From positions 558,001 to 622,000 of the forward strand of contig NZ_SDPV01000002.1 in assembly GCF_004135625.1 (NCBI RefSeq): a stretch of 64,000 bases of DNA. The letters are read 5' to 3'. Source of the DNA: Pelagerythrobacter rhizovicinus (GTDB lineage Bacteria; Pseudomonadota; Alphaproteobacteria; Sphingomonadales; Sphingomonadaceae). The notes under the pieces were generated by a model, which was not told the origin of the DNA, searched no databases, and saw nothing but the letters and a program-made list of their open reading frames with translations. The translations under genes and the position numbers were made by a program. This document shows, piece after piece, positions 17,003 through 25,460 of this stretch. Positions within the stretch are counted from its first letter, which is position 1; the number at the start of each line of letters is the position of its first letter.

Positions 17003-18148
17003 ATGACAGGACAATTCCAGCTTACCGACGATCAGCTCGCGATCCAAGAGATGGCGCGCCGCTTCACGGCCGATCACATCACGCCGTTCGCCGCCGAGTG
17101 GGACGAGAAGCACCACTTCCCACGCGACGTGATCCAGAAGACCGGCGAACTCGGGTTCGGTGCGATTTACGTCTCCGAGGAGAGCGGCGGGATCGCGCTC
17201 GGCCGGCTGGAAGCGGCGCTGATCATGGAAGCCATGGCCTACGGCTGCCCGGCGACGAGCGCCTATGTCTCGATCCACAACATGGCCGCATGGATGATCG
17301 ACCGTTTCGGCGGCGAGAAGGTCAAGAAGAAGTTCCTCCCCCGGCTGGTGACGATGGAGCAGATCGCCAGCTACGCGCTGACCGAGCCGGGCTCCGGCTC
17401 GGACGCGGCCGATCTCAAAACCACGGCGCGGCTGGACGGCGACCATTACGTGCTCAACGGCACCAAGCAGTTCATCTCGGGCGGCGGGTTCAACGACGTC
17501 TACGTCTGCATGGTCCGCACCGGCGAGCACAAGAGCCGCGGGATCACCTGCCTCGTCGTCGAGAAGGACACGCCCGGCGTCAGCTTCGGCGCGCCGGAGA
17601 AGAAGCTCGGCTGGAACGCCTCCCCCACCGCGCAGGTGATCTTCGAGGATGCCCGCGTGCCGGTGGAGAACCGCGTCGGCGCGGAGGGTGACGGTTTCCG
17701 CTTCGCCATGGCCGGGCTCGACGGCGGACGCCTCAACATCGGCGCGTGCTCGCTGGGCGGCGCACAGCGCTGTCTCGACGAGGCGATCGCCTATACAAAG
17801 GAACGCCAGCAGTTCGGCCAGCCGATCGCAGACTTCCAGAACACCCAGTTCACCCTCGCCGACATGGCGACCGAGCTCGAAGCGGCGCGCGCCCTGCTAT
17901 ACCTCGCGGCGGTCAAGGTGACCGACAACGCGCCGGACAAGACGCGCTTTTCCGCGATGGCCAAGCGCCTCGCCACCGACAGCGGCAGCAACGTGGTCAA
18001 CAACGCGCTCCAGCTCTTCGGCGGCTACGGCTATCTGAAGGACTACCCGATCGAGCGCTTCTGGCGCGATCTGCGGGTGCATTCGATCCTCGAAGGCACG
18101 AACCAGGTCATGCGCATGATCGTGGGCCGGGACCTGTTGCGGCAATGA
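17003..18148 (+). CDS. Isobutyryl-CoA dehydrogenase-like acyl-CoA dehydrogenase
   Basis: A 381-residue FAD enzyme, probably oxidising isobutyryl-CoA to methacrylyl-CoA in valine degradation. Acyl-CoA dehydrogenase signatures are clear: YALTEPGSGSDAADLKTTA (about residues 130-150), the second signature around QFGQPIADFQNTQF, and FGGYGYLKDYPIERFWRD. Glu364 in LEGTNQVMRMIVGR sits where the catalytic base lies in short-chain enzymes. Electrons go to ETF. The specific substrate is inferred from the neighbours mmsA, the hydrolase and mmsB. Its stop overlaps the next start (ATGA). Confidence 0.92.
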   Translation: MTGQFQLTDDQLAIQEMARRFTADHITPFAAEWDEKHHFPRDVIQKTGELGFGAIYVSEESGGIALGRLEAALIMEAMAYGCPATSAYVSIHNMAAWMIDRFGGEKVKKKFLPRLVTMEQIASYALTEPGSGSDAADLKTTARLDGDHYVLNGTKQFISGGGFNDVYVCMVRTGEHKSRGITCLVVEKDTPGVSFGAPEKKLGWNASPTAQVIFEDARVPVENRVGAEGDGFRFAMAGLDGGRLNIGACSLGGAQRCLDEAIAYTKERQQFGQPIADFQNTQFTLADMATELEAARALLYLAAVKVTDNAPDKTRFSAMAKRLATDSGSNVVNNALQLFGGYGYLKDYPIERFWRDLRVHSILEGTNQVMRMIVGRDLLRQ

Positions 18149-19215
18149 ATGGCGAGCCGATGACCGACGACGTGAACATCCATACCCACGGGAAAGCCGG
18201 GCACATCTCGCTCAACCGGCCCAAGGCGCTCCATGCGCTGACCTTAGAGATGTGTCACGCGATGAGCGATGCGCTCGGCAGGTGGAGAAACGACGATTCC
18301 GTCGAAGCGGTGATTGTCGATCACGCCGAAGGGCGCGGCTTCTGCGCGGGCGGTGACATCGCCTTCCTCCGCAATTCCGCGCTCAATGACGACGGCGCGA
18401 GCGGGCGGAATTTCTTCCACGACGAATACCAGCTCAACCACCAGATGTTCGCTTACCCCAAGCCGATCGTCGCCTTCATGGACGGGATCACGATGGGCGG
18501 CGGCGTCGGTATCAGTCAGCCCGCCAAGTACCGCGTCGCGACCGAGAACACCCGCTTCGCTATGCCGGAGACCGGAATCGGTCTGTTCCCCGACGTCGGC
18601 GGGGGCTGGTATCTTGCGCGGCTCGGCGGGCGGCTCGGCCAGTTCCTCGCGCTCACCGGCGCGCGGCTCGACGGCGCCGAGTGTCTCTGGGCCGGGCTTG
18701 CCACCCATTACCTGCCGACCGCGAAACTGCCCGAGGCGAAGGCGCGCATCGCCGAGCATCCGGACCGGATCGGCGGCATCTTGTCCGAGCTATCGGTCAC
18801 GCCGCCCGAAGCGCGGGTCGCCGCCAACGCCGACCGCATCGCCAAGCATTTCGCCTCCGACCGGTTCGAGGACATCCTGGCCAGCCTGGAGAAGGACGGC
18901 GGCGAGTGGGCCCAGAAGGAACTCGACGCGCTCCGCGCCAAGAGCCCGCAGACCTGCAAGGTCGCGCTGCGCCAGCTTGCCGAGGCGAAGGACTTCACCG
19001 ATTTCGCCGACAACATGCGCAACGAGTACCGGATCGCCAGCCGGGTCATCGTCCGTCCCGACTTCGCCGAAGGGGTGCGCGCGGTGATCGTCGACAAGAC
19101 CGGCGATCCCAAGTGGGCCCCCGCTACGCCCGAAGGTGTGACCGAAGACCTGCTCGACAGCATCTTCGCACCGTTACCCGAAGGGGAGGAGTGGGTGCCG
19201 CTCACGCGGAACTGA
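18145..19215 (+). CDS. 3-hydroxyisobutyryl-CoA hydrolase
   Basis: Removes CoA from 3-hydroxyisobutyryl-CoA to release 3-hydroxyisobutyrate for MmsB. The ATG at 18145 overlaps the preceding stop and gives 356 residues, the normal length of HIBYL-CoA hydrolases and about 100 longer than plain enoyl-CoA hydratases. Crotonase motifs include RGFCAGGDIAFL, PIVAFMDGITMGGGVGIS and PETGIGLFPDVGGGWYLARL, which holds the hydrolase-type Glu and Asp. The C-terminal part (FRIASRV, DFAEGVRAVIVDK) is also hydrolase-specific. The gene is followed by a short palindromic repeat. Confidence 0.94.
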   Translation: MNGEPMTDDVNIHTHGKAGHISLNRPKALHALTLEMCHAMSDALGRWRNDDSVEAVIVDHAEGRGFCAGGDIAFLRNSALNDDGASGRNFFHDEYQLNHQMFAYPKPIVAFMDGITMGGGVGISQPAKYRVATENTRFAMPETGIGLFPDVGGGWYLARLGGRLGQFLALTGARLDGAECLWAGLATHYLPTAKLPEAKARIAEHPDRIGGILSELSVTPPEARVAANADRIAKHFASDRFEDILASLEKDGGEWAQKELDALRAKSPQTCKVALRQLAEAKDFTDFADNMRNEYRIASRVIVRPDFAEGVRAVIVDKTGDPKWAPATPEGVTEDLLDSIFAPLPEGEEWVPLTRN

Positions 19216-19222
19216 CCAGCAT

Positions 19223-19313
19223 CGTCATGCTGAACTTGTTCAGCACCCATCGCTCCGTCGGCGATGGAGGCGCAAATTCTAGGACCAGGCCCTGACGCAA
19301 GTTCAGGGTGACG
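19223..19313. repeat. Intergenic palindromic repeat (sphingomonad type)
   Basis: CGTCATGCTGAACTTGTTCA on the left and TGACGCAAGTTCAGGGTGACG on the right form an imperfect inverted repeat filling the hydrolase-hydratase gap. The CTGAACTTG...CAAGTTCAG core resembles the element at 23526-23613. Elements of this kind are dispersed in sphingomonad intergenic regions. Confidence 0.75.
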
Positions 19314-19328
19314 AATGGAGGGAGGCCC

Positions 19329-20114
19329 ATGGCCGATTACGAAACGATCACCGCCGAACAGCGCGGCGCCGTCACGCTGATCACGCTCAACCGCCCGCAG
19401 GCGCTGAACGCGCTCAATTCGCAGGTGCTCGAGGACCTGATCGCCGCCTTCACCGCGTTCGAGGCCGACGACAGCCAGCGCTGCGCGGTGCTGACCGGCG
19501 CGGGGGACAAGGCCTTCGCCGCCGGCGCCGACATCAAGGAAATGGCCGACAAGGCCGCGGCCGATTTCTTCCTGGAGGATTTCTTCGCGCGCTGGACCAG
19601 CCATTTGGTCAAGGCGACCCGCAAGCCCTGGATCGCGGCGGTGAACGGCTTCGCGCTCGGCGGCGGATGCGAGCTCGCCATGATGGCGGACTTCATCATC
19701 GCCAGCGACAAGGCCAGGTTCGGCCAGCCCGAGATCAAGCTCGGCGTCGCGCCGGGCATGGGCGGCAGCCAGCGCCTGACCCGCGCGATCGGCAAGGCCA
19801 AGGCGATGGAGATGTGCCTGACCGGCCGCATGATGGACGCCGAGGAAGCGGAGCGCAGCGGCCTCGTCGCACGCGTCGTGCCGCACGACAGCTTGGTGGA
19901 CGAGGCGCTGAAGACCGCCGCCACGATTGCCGCGATGCCGCCCATGGCCGCAATCGCGAACAAGGAAATGGTCAATGCCGCGTTCGAAACCACGCTGGAT
20001 CAGGGGCTGATGGTCGAACGCCGCATCTTCCAGATCCTCGCCGCATCGGAGGACAAGGCCGAGGGCATGGCCGCCTTCATCGACAAGCGCGAGGGTAAGT
20101 GGAAGGGACGGTGA
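19329..20114 (+). CDS. Enoyl-CoA hydratase
   Basis: A 261-residue crotonase, probably hydrating methacrylyl-CoA to 3-hydroxyisobutyryl-CoA; it may also serve general beta-oxidation. The start MADYETIT at 19329 has GGAGGGAGG upstream. Oxyanion-hole and catalytic motifs are present: [33 protein letters not shown] (first catalytic Glu region) and [22 protein letters not shown] (second Glu). This pattern is that of mitochondrial short-chain enoyl-CoA hydratase. It lies between the hydrolase and mmsB genes. Confidence 0.95.
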   Translation: MADYETITAEQRGAVTLITLNRPQALNALNSQVLEDLIAAFTAFEADDSQRCAVLTGAGDKAFAAGADIKEMADKAAADFFLEDFFARWTSHLVKATRKPWIAAVNGFALGGGCELAMMADFIIASDKARFGQPEIKLGVAPGMGGSQRLTRAIGKAKAMEMCLTGRMMDAEEAERSGLVARVVPHDSLVDEALKTAATIAAMPPMAAIANKEMVNAAFETTLDQGLMVERRIFQILAASEDKAEGMAAFIDKREGKWKGR

Positions 20115-20120
20115 TCCTAT

Positions 20121-20342
20121 ATGAGCCGGGGCACCATAGTCGCAGCGGGCATTCTGCTGGCTCTGCAGACGGGGCTTTTCGCCCTGCTGGCAACTGGTTG
20201 GCTGGGTGACTACGACAGTTCGACGTTAGCGCTCATCGTCTACTTCTTGGCAGGAACTTGGTTCTTCGCGGTTGGCGCCGCATTGATTGTCAGCGCGAGC
20301 CTCCTTCGATGGCTCATCAACCGGCCGAACGACCGCCGGTGA
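20121..20342 (+). CDS. Small two-helix membrane protein, unknown
   Basis: 73 residues with two hydrophobic helices (about residues 5-26 and 35-62), joined by GDYDSST and ending in a basic tail. It starts 6 bases after the hydratase stop and ends 14 bases before mmsB, so it is probably translated within the operon. The GC content is lower than in the flanking genes. No family is recognised; coding status rests on spacing and hydrophobicity. Confidence 0.55.
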   Translation: MSRGTIVAAGILLALQTGLFALLATGWLGDYDSSTLALIVYFLAGTWFFAVGAALIVSASLLRWLINRPNDRR

Positions 20343-20356
20343 TCGGGAGACTAGAA

Positions 20357-21226
20357 ATGAAAATCGCCTTCATCGGCCTCGGCAACATGGGCGGCGGGAT
20401 GGCTGCCAATCTCGTCAAGGCAGGGCACGAGGTCCGTGCGTTCGACCTTGCGGAACCGGCGCTGGCCGCGGCGCGTGAAAACGGGTGCGAGACATTCGGC
20501 ACCGCGAAGGAAGCGGTCGCAGGCGTGGAGGCGGCCGTCTCGATGCTGCCCAACGGCGCGATCGTGAAGGCGGTCTACGAGAACGACGTGTTCGGCCATG
20601 CGCCCGAAGGCGCGGCGCTGCTCGATTGCTCGACCATCGACGTCGCCACTGCGCGTGAACTGTCCGAGGAGGCCGGCGCGCAAGGTTATGTGATGGCCGA
20701 CGCGCCGGTTTCCGGCGGCATCGCAGCCGCCAACGCGGGCACCCTGACCTTCATGGTCGGCGGCAGCGATGAGGCGTTCTCGCGCGCCGAACCGATCCTC
20801 GCGGCGATGGGCAAGGCGGTCATTCACGCCGGAGATTCCGGCGCGGGCGAAGCGGCCAAGCTGTGCAACAACCTCATCCTCGCCGCGACGATGATCGCCA
20901 CCTGCGAGGGCTTCGCGCTGGCGGAGAAGCTCGGGCTCGATCCGCAGGTGTTCTACGATATCTCGTCGAAAGCGACCGGGCAGTCGTGGTCGATGACCAG
21001 CTACTGCCCCGTCCCCGGCGTCGGACCGCAAAGCCCGTCGGACAACGACTATCAAGGCGGTTTCGCCACGGCGCTGATGCTCAAGGACCTGAAGCTGGCG
21101 ATGGAAGCGGCGGAGACGTCCGGCGCCCCGACCCCGCTCGGCCGCCATGCGAAGGAGCTTTACGAAGCCTTCGCCGCGGAAAACGGCGGGCTCGACTTCT
21201 CCGCGATCATCAAGACGCTTCGATAG
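20357..21226 (+). CDS. mmsB: 3-hydroxyisobutyrate dehydrogenase
   Basis: Oxidises 3-hydroxyisobutyrate to methylmalonate semialdehyde with NAD+, supplying MmsA. 289 residues from ATG 20357. Signatures: IAFIGLGNMGGGMAANL (cofactor binding), ADAPVSGGIAAANAGTL (substrate binding), and GDSGAGEAAKLCNNLIL with the catalytic lysine. The C-terminal ALMLKDLKLAMEAAETSGAPTPLG is typical of this family. Last gene of the valine cluster; its 3' end overlaps by 17 bases the convergent Nmad3-like gene. Confidence 0.96.
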   Translation: MKIAFIGLGNMGGGMAANLVKAGHEVRAFDLAEPALAAARENGCETFGTAKEAVAGVEAAVSMLPNGAIVKAVYENDVFGHAPEGAALLDCSTIDVATARELSEEAGAQGYVMADAPVSGGIAAANAGTLTFMVGGSDEAFSRAEPILAAMGKAVIHAGDSGAGEAAKLCNNLILAATMIATCEGFALAEKLGLDPQVFYDISSKATGQSWSMTSYCPVPGVGPQSPSDNDYQGGFATALMLKDLKLAMEAAETSGAPTPLGRHAKELYEAFAAENGGLDFSAIIKTLR

Positions 21227-21944
21227 CCGCGATTACCCGCGCGAGCCATTCGCGCGGGGCCTTGCGTCGGCCTACATCGGCGACGAATTCCTGACCGCGC
21301 GAAACGGCACGGAGCTGGCCGCCTCGAAGCCACCGGTCGGCACGGTCGTGATAGGACAGACCACCGCGCCGCAGCCACTCGGGCCGGCGCCAGAGGCTCG
21401 GTGGGCCGCCCGGCACCGTGAGCCGCAGGAGTTCCGGCGCGCCCGCGGCGGCTCGTCCACGGCCGCGATAGATCGCGTCGTTGCGGCCGTGCATGGCGAT
21501 GGCGTGAGGGTGCCCTCGGTCGCGCAGGCCCGCGAGCGTGGCGGCGTCGCAACGTGCGAGGTCGATCCGCCGCGCGACTTCGAGATAGCCGAAGATCCGA
21601 TGATGCGGCTCGCCGGTCTCCTCGTCGCGGAAGAGACCGAAGAAGAGGAATACGTCTCCGGCACCGATGCCGCGGTTTGCCAGATGCGTCTGCGCCGCAC
21701 CGCACTGGCCGAACAGGCAGGTGCCGTCCGGCAGGAACATCGGGTCGTGGTGGCAGAGATCGTCCGCACCGAACCGCCCCCTGCTGGCGCGGGCTGCATG
21801 CTCGCCAAGCCCCAGCGAACCGTAAGTCGTGCGCGAATGCTCGGTCGCCGGAATCGGCAGGCTGAGCGGCCGGCCACCGACGATCGGCGACGGGCCGCCA
21901 CCCGAAGTGCTGTCGAAGCCTTTCCTGCTCAGGACGATCCGCAT
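21210..21944 (-). CDS. Nmad3-like protein (nucleotide modification associated domain 3)
   Basis: 244 residues starting MRIVLSRKGFDSTSGGGPSPIVGGRPLSLPIP, which matches the conserved opening of the Nmad3 family as I remember it. FGADDLCHHDPMFL, LFGQCGAAQTHLANRGIGAGDVFLFFGLFRD and HRIFGYLEVAR follow. Nmad proteins were named from association with nucleic-acid base modification systems, but biochemical function is not established to my knowledge. The ATG at 21944 overlaps the gcvPB stop by one base (TGATG), so translation is coupled to the glycine decarboxylase operon. The real start is not the longer frame reaching 22277. Its role beside gcv genes is unknown. Confidence 0.7.
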   Translation of the reverse strand: MRIVLSRKGFDSTSGGGPSPIVGGRPLSLPIPATEHSRTTYGSLGLGEHAARASRGRFGADDLCHHDPMFLPDGTCLFGQCGAAQTHLANRGIGAGDVFLFFGLFRDEETGEPHHRIFGYLEVARRIDLARCDAATLAGLRDRGHPHAIAMHGRNDAIYRGRGRAAAGAPELLRLTVPGGPPSLWRRPEWLRRGGLSYHDRADRWLRGGQLRAVSRGQEFVADVGRRKAPREWLARVIAAIEAS

Positions 21945-23515
21945 CAGGCGGAGTCGGGATCGCTCCAGGCCAGCACCGGCTTGCGCGCCGCGAGCGTTTC
22001 GTCGAGGCGGCGGCGCGGCGCGTAATAGGGCGCCTGCTTCATCGACACGTCCCCGGCCCTTGCACGCTCCGCCACACTGCGCAGGGCGGCGATGAACTGA
22101 TCGAGGCCTGCCTTGCTCTCGGTTTCGGTCGGCTCCACCAGCATGGCGCCGTGCACGACGAGCGGGAAATACATCGTCATCGGATGATAGCCCTCGTCGA
22201 CCAGCGACTTCGCGAGGTCGAGCGTCGAGAGCCCTTCGGAGAAGCCCGCGTCGGAGAACAGCGCCTCGTGCATGCACGGCCCGCTCTTGCCGAACGGTGC
22301 CTCCAGCAGGTCTTCGACGCTGCGCAGGATGTAATTGGCGTTGAGCACCGCGTCCTCCGCCACTTGGCGAAGCCCGTCCGCGCCGTGGCTGAGAATATAG
22401 GCGAGCGCACGGGTGAACATGCCCATCTGGCCGTGGAACGCGGTCATGCGGCCGAACGCCTGCGTATGATCGAACTCGGCCGCGTTCTCCTCCTCGACGA
22501 GGTGGACCACGCCGTCCGCGGTGCGCGCGGTGAACGGCAGTGGACCGTAGGGGCTCAGCGCCTCGCTCAGCACCACCGGACCGGAGCCCGGCCCGCCGCC
22601 GCCGTGCGGGGTGGAGAAGGTCTTGTGCAGGTTGATATGCATCGCATCGACGCCGAGGTCGCCGGGGCGGATCTTGCCGACGATAGCGTTGAAGTTCGCC
22701 CCGTCGCAGTAGACGAACCCGCCCGCAGCATGGACCGCGTCGGAGATCGCCTTCATGTCACGCTCGAACAGGCCGCAGGTGTTGGGATTGGTAATCATCA
22801 CCGCGGCCACGTCGGGCCCGAGGCGGGCCTTGAGCGCCTCCAAATCCACCCGCCCGTCGGCATTGGCGGGAATGTTCTCGACGCGGTAGCCGGCAAAGGC
22901 CGCGGTCGCGGGATTGGTGCCGTGCGCGCTTTCCGGCACGAGGATCACCTCACGCGGATCGCCGCGCGCCTCGAGCGCGGCGCGGATGCACAGGATGCCG
23001 CACAACTCGCCATGCGCGCCCGCCTTGGGGCTCATCGCCACGCCGTGCATGCCGGTGAGGTCGATCAGCCAGAAGGCGAGTTCGTTGATCACCTCCAGCG
23101 CGCCGCGCACGGTCGAGACCGGCTGCAACGGGTGGACGTCGGCAAAGCCGGGCATGCGCGCGATTTTCTCGTTCAGCCGCGGATTGTGCTTCATGGTGCA
23201 CGAGCCGAGCGGAAAGAGGCCGAGGTCGATCGCATAGTTCTGGCGGCTGAGGCGGGTGTAATGGCGCACCGTCTCGGGCTCCGACAAGCCGGGCAGGCCG
23301 ATCGGCGCCGTTCGCTCCATTCCGCCGAGGCGGTTCGGGCCGCCTTCGATCTCCGGCAGGTCGACGCCGGTGGTGTCTGTCCCGGCAAGCTCAAAGATCA
23401 GCGGTTCTTCGAGCATCAACGCGCGGTTGCCGGTGACGGTCTGCGGGCCGCTGTGCATGCCATCGTCGGCAGCGGTCATCTCGGGCTTCCAGCCGGACTT
23501 GTTCGGGGCGTTCAT
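21944..23515 (-). CDS. gcvPB: Glycine dehydrogenase (decarboxylating) subunit 2, P-protein beta
   Basis: PLP-dependent half of the glycine cleavage P-protein. It decarboxylates glycine and passes the aminomethyl group to lipoylated GcvH. 523 residues from ATG 23515 (MNAPNKSGWKPEM). The PLP lysine is Lys298 in MHINLHKTFSTPHGGGGPGSG. EGGPNRLGGMERT, LFPLGSCTMKHNPRLNE and VPESAHGTNPATAAFAGY are all family motifs. The split into subunits 1 and 2 is usual in many bacteria; the single-chain P-protein of E. coli is about 957 residues. A palindromic repeat separates it from gcvPA. Confidence 0.97.
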   Translation of the reverse strand: MNAPNKSGWKPEMTAADDGMHSGPQTVTGNRALMLEEPLIFELAGTDTTGVDLPEIEGGPNRLGGMERTAPIGLPGLSEPETVRHYTRLSRQNYAIDLGLFPLGSCTMKHNPRLNEKIARMPGFADVHPLQPVSTVRGALEVINELAFWLIDLTGMHGVAMSPKAGAHGELCGILCIRAALEARGDPREVILVPESAHGTNPATAAFAGYRVENIPANADGRVDLEALKARLGPDVAAVMITNPNTCGLFERDMKAISDAVHAAGGFVYCDGANFNAIVGKIRPGDLGVDAMHINLHKTFSTPHGGGGPGSGPVVLSEALSPYGPLPFTARTADGVVHLVEEENAAEFDHTQAFGRMTAFHGQMGMFTRALAYILSHGADGLRQVAEDAVLNANYILRSVEDLLEAPFGKSGPCMHEALFSDAGFSEGLSTLDLAKSLVDEGYHPMTMYFPLVVHGAMLVEPTETESKAGLDQFIAALRSVAERARAGDVSMKQAPYYAPRRRLDETLAARKPVLAWSDPDSA

Positions 23516-23525
23516 CACAAACTCC

Positions 23526-23613
23526 GTTCGTGCTGAGCTTGTCGAAGCACCGCTTTTTCTTCGGGTGCGGTGCAAGAAGTAAAGTGCGGCCCTTCGACAA
23601 GCTCAGGGCGAAC
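23526..23613. repeat. Intergenic palindromic repeat inside the gcv operon
   Basis: GTTCGTGCTGAGCTTGTCGA on the left and its near-complement CCCTTCGACAAGCTCAGGGC on the right are separated by about 35 bases that include a smaller GCACCG/CGGTGC stem. This dyad (CTGAGCTTGTCGAAG) is a widespread sphingomonad intergenic element. It fills the gcvPA-gcvPB gap, so it is transcribed with the operon. Confidence 0.8.
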
Positions 23614-23627
23614 GGGAGGAGGGGGTA

Positions 23628-24989
23628 TCATGACAATGCTCCCTCGAGCGCGGAGGCGAGCGTTTCGATATCCTCCTCCGGGGTGGTTTCGGTGACCGCG
23701 ACGAGCAGGCCGCCCTTGAGTGCTTCCTCCGCCGGATAGAGCCGGCCGAGCGAGACGCCCGCAAGAACTCCGTCGTCGGCGAGCTTGCGCACGATCTCGC
23801 GCGCATCGCCGTCGATCACGAGCGTGAACTCGTTGAAGAAGCTGTCGTTGAGCACCCGCACGCCGGGCACGCGGGCCAGCCGGTCGGCCGCCTTGCAGGC
23901 GAGCGCATGGTTCCAGGAAGCGAGACGCCGCAGCCCCTCTTCGCCGAGCAGCGTCATGTGGACGGAGAAGGCCAGCGCGCAGAGCCCCGAATTGGTGCAG
24001 ATGTTGCTGGTCGCCTTCTCGCGGCGGATATGCTGTTCGCGGGTCGAGAGCGTGAGCACGAAGCCGCGCTTGCCCTCGGCATCGACGGTCTCGCCGCACA
24101 AACGGCCGGGCATCTGCCGCACGTGCTTGGGATCGCGCACCGCGAACAGCCCCAGATAGGGTCCGCCGAACTGCAGCCCGACGCCGATCGCCTGTCCCTC
24201 GCCGACGACGATGTCCGCGCCCAGCTCGCCCGGCGCCTTGATCGCGCCCAGAGCCACCGGCTCGGTGTTGACCGCGATCAGCAGCGCGCCCTTGGCATGC
24301 GCCGCTTCGACGATCGCGGCGAGATCGGGAATGCGGCCGAGAATGTCGGGATACTGCACCACGACGCAGCTCGTCTCCTCATCGATCCGCGCGATCAGGC
24401 CGGCATTGTCGGGCGTGCCCTGCAGCGAGGGGAGCGCGTCGGCGATCTCGTCGTCGGTGAACTTGGCCATCGTCCGCACGACTTCGGCATAGTGCGGGTG
24501 CAGCGCGCCCGAGAGGACCACGCGCTTGCGCCGGGTGACGCGCCCGGCCATGGCAACCGCTTCCCAGCAGGCGGTCGAGCCGTCATACATCGAGGCATTC
24601 GCCACGGCACAGCCGTAGAGCCGCGCGACCTGGCTCTGGAACTCGAACAGCATCTGCAGCGTGCCCTGCGCGATTTCGGGCTGATAGGGCGTGTAGGCGG
24701 TCAGGAACTCGCCGCGCTGGATGATATGATCGACCGTCGCAGGCACGTGATGGCGATAGGCCCCGGCGCCGAGGAAGAACGGCGCGTCCGCCGCGGCGAG
24801 GTTCTTCTTCGACAGGCGCCGCATGTGCTGCTCGACCGCCATTTCGCTGGCGTGGAGCGGTAGCCCCTCGATCGGGCCGGACAGCCGCGCTTCTTGTGGG
24901 ACGTCGACGAACAGGTCGTCGATCGAGGAAGCGCCGATCCTTGCGAGCATTGCGCCGCGATCGGCGTCGGTCAGGGGTAGGTAGCGCAT
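23628..24989 (-). CDS. gcvPA: Glycine dehydrogenase (decarboxylating) subunit 1, P-protein alpha
   Basis: 453 residues, partner of GcvPB in the P-protein heterotetramer. Recognised by [81 protein letters not shown] and [21 protein letters not shown]. All are conserved in subunit 1. It lies 97 bases after gcvH, the gap being filled by a different palindromic repeat, and 112 bases before gcvPB. Confidence 0.97.
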   Translation of the reverse strand: MRYLPLTDADRGAMLARIGASSIDDLFVDVPQEARLSGPIEGLPLHASEMAVEQHMRRLSKKNLAAADAPFFLGAGAYRHHVPATVDHIIQRGEFLTAYTPYQPEIAQGTLQMLFEFQSQVARLYGCAVANASMYDGSTACWEAVAMAGRVTRRKRVVLSGALHPHYAEVVRTMAKFTDDEIADALPSLQGTPDNAGLIARIDEETSCVVVQYPDILGRIPDLAAIVEAAHAKGALLIAVNTEPVALGAIKAPGELGADIVVGEGQAIGVGLQFGGPYLGLFAVRDPKHVRQMPGRLCGETVDAEGKRGFVLTLSTREQHIRREKATSNICTNSGLCALAFSVHMTLLGEEGLRRLASWNHALACKAADRLARVPGVRVLNDSFFNEFTLVIDGDAREIVRKLADDGVLAGVSLGRLYPAEEALKGGLLVAVTETTPEEDIETLASALEGALS

Positions 24990-25000
24990 AATTTTCTATC

Positions 25001-25078
25001 CTGCGCCCCAGCGAAGGCTGGGGCCTCGTGCCATTGCGGAGCGCCGGCGGCCTGAGGTCCCAGCCTGCGCTGGGACTC
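25001..25078. repeat. Intergenic repeat with two related hairpins
   Basis: GCCCCAGCGAAGGCTGGGGC (25005-25024) is a hairpin; an inverted relative, GTCCCAGCCTGCGCTGGGAC, follows at about 25057-25076. The two stems can also pair with each other. The element fills the gcvH-gcvPA gap and is of a different family from the element at 23526. Confidence 0.75.
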
Positions 25079-25086
25079 ATCCTTCA

Positions 25087-25458
25087 TCACAGTCCGTCGA
25101 CGAAGCTCTTGTAAGCCGCTTCGTCCATCAGCCCTTCGAGCTGCGACTTGTCGGCGATGGTCAGCTTGAAGAACCAGCCCTCTTCCTCGGCGCTCGAGTT
25201 GACGAGGGCCGGGTCCTCCTCGAGCGCGCCGTTGGCTTCCAGGACTTCCCCGCTGATCGGGGCGTAGACGTCGCTTGCGGCCTTGACGCTCTCGACCACC
25301 GCGGCATCCTTGCCCTTCTCGACCGTGCTACCGACAGCCGGCAGTTCGACGAAAACGATGTCGCCGAGCTGTTCCTGCGCATAGTCGGTGATGCCGACGG
25401 TTGCGGTATCGCCTTCGACGTCGATCCATTCGTGTTCTTCGGTGAAATAGCGGGCCAT
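25087..25458 (-). CDS. gcvH: Glycine cleavage system H protein
   Basis: A 123-residue lipoyl carrier that shuttles the aminomethyl group between P, T and L proteins. The lipoylation site is Lys59 in [15 protein letters not shown]. The start [40 protein letters not shown] is canonical. It lies 2 bases after gcvT. Confidence 0.97.
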   Translation of the reverse strand: MARYFTEEHEWIDVEGDTATVGITDYAQEQLGDIVFVELPAVGSTVEKGKDAAVVESVKAASDVYAPISGEVLEANGALEEDPALVNSSAEEEGWFFKLTIADKSQLEGLMDEAAYKSFVDGL

Positions 25459-25460
25459 GT

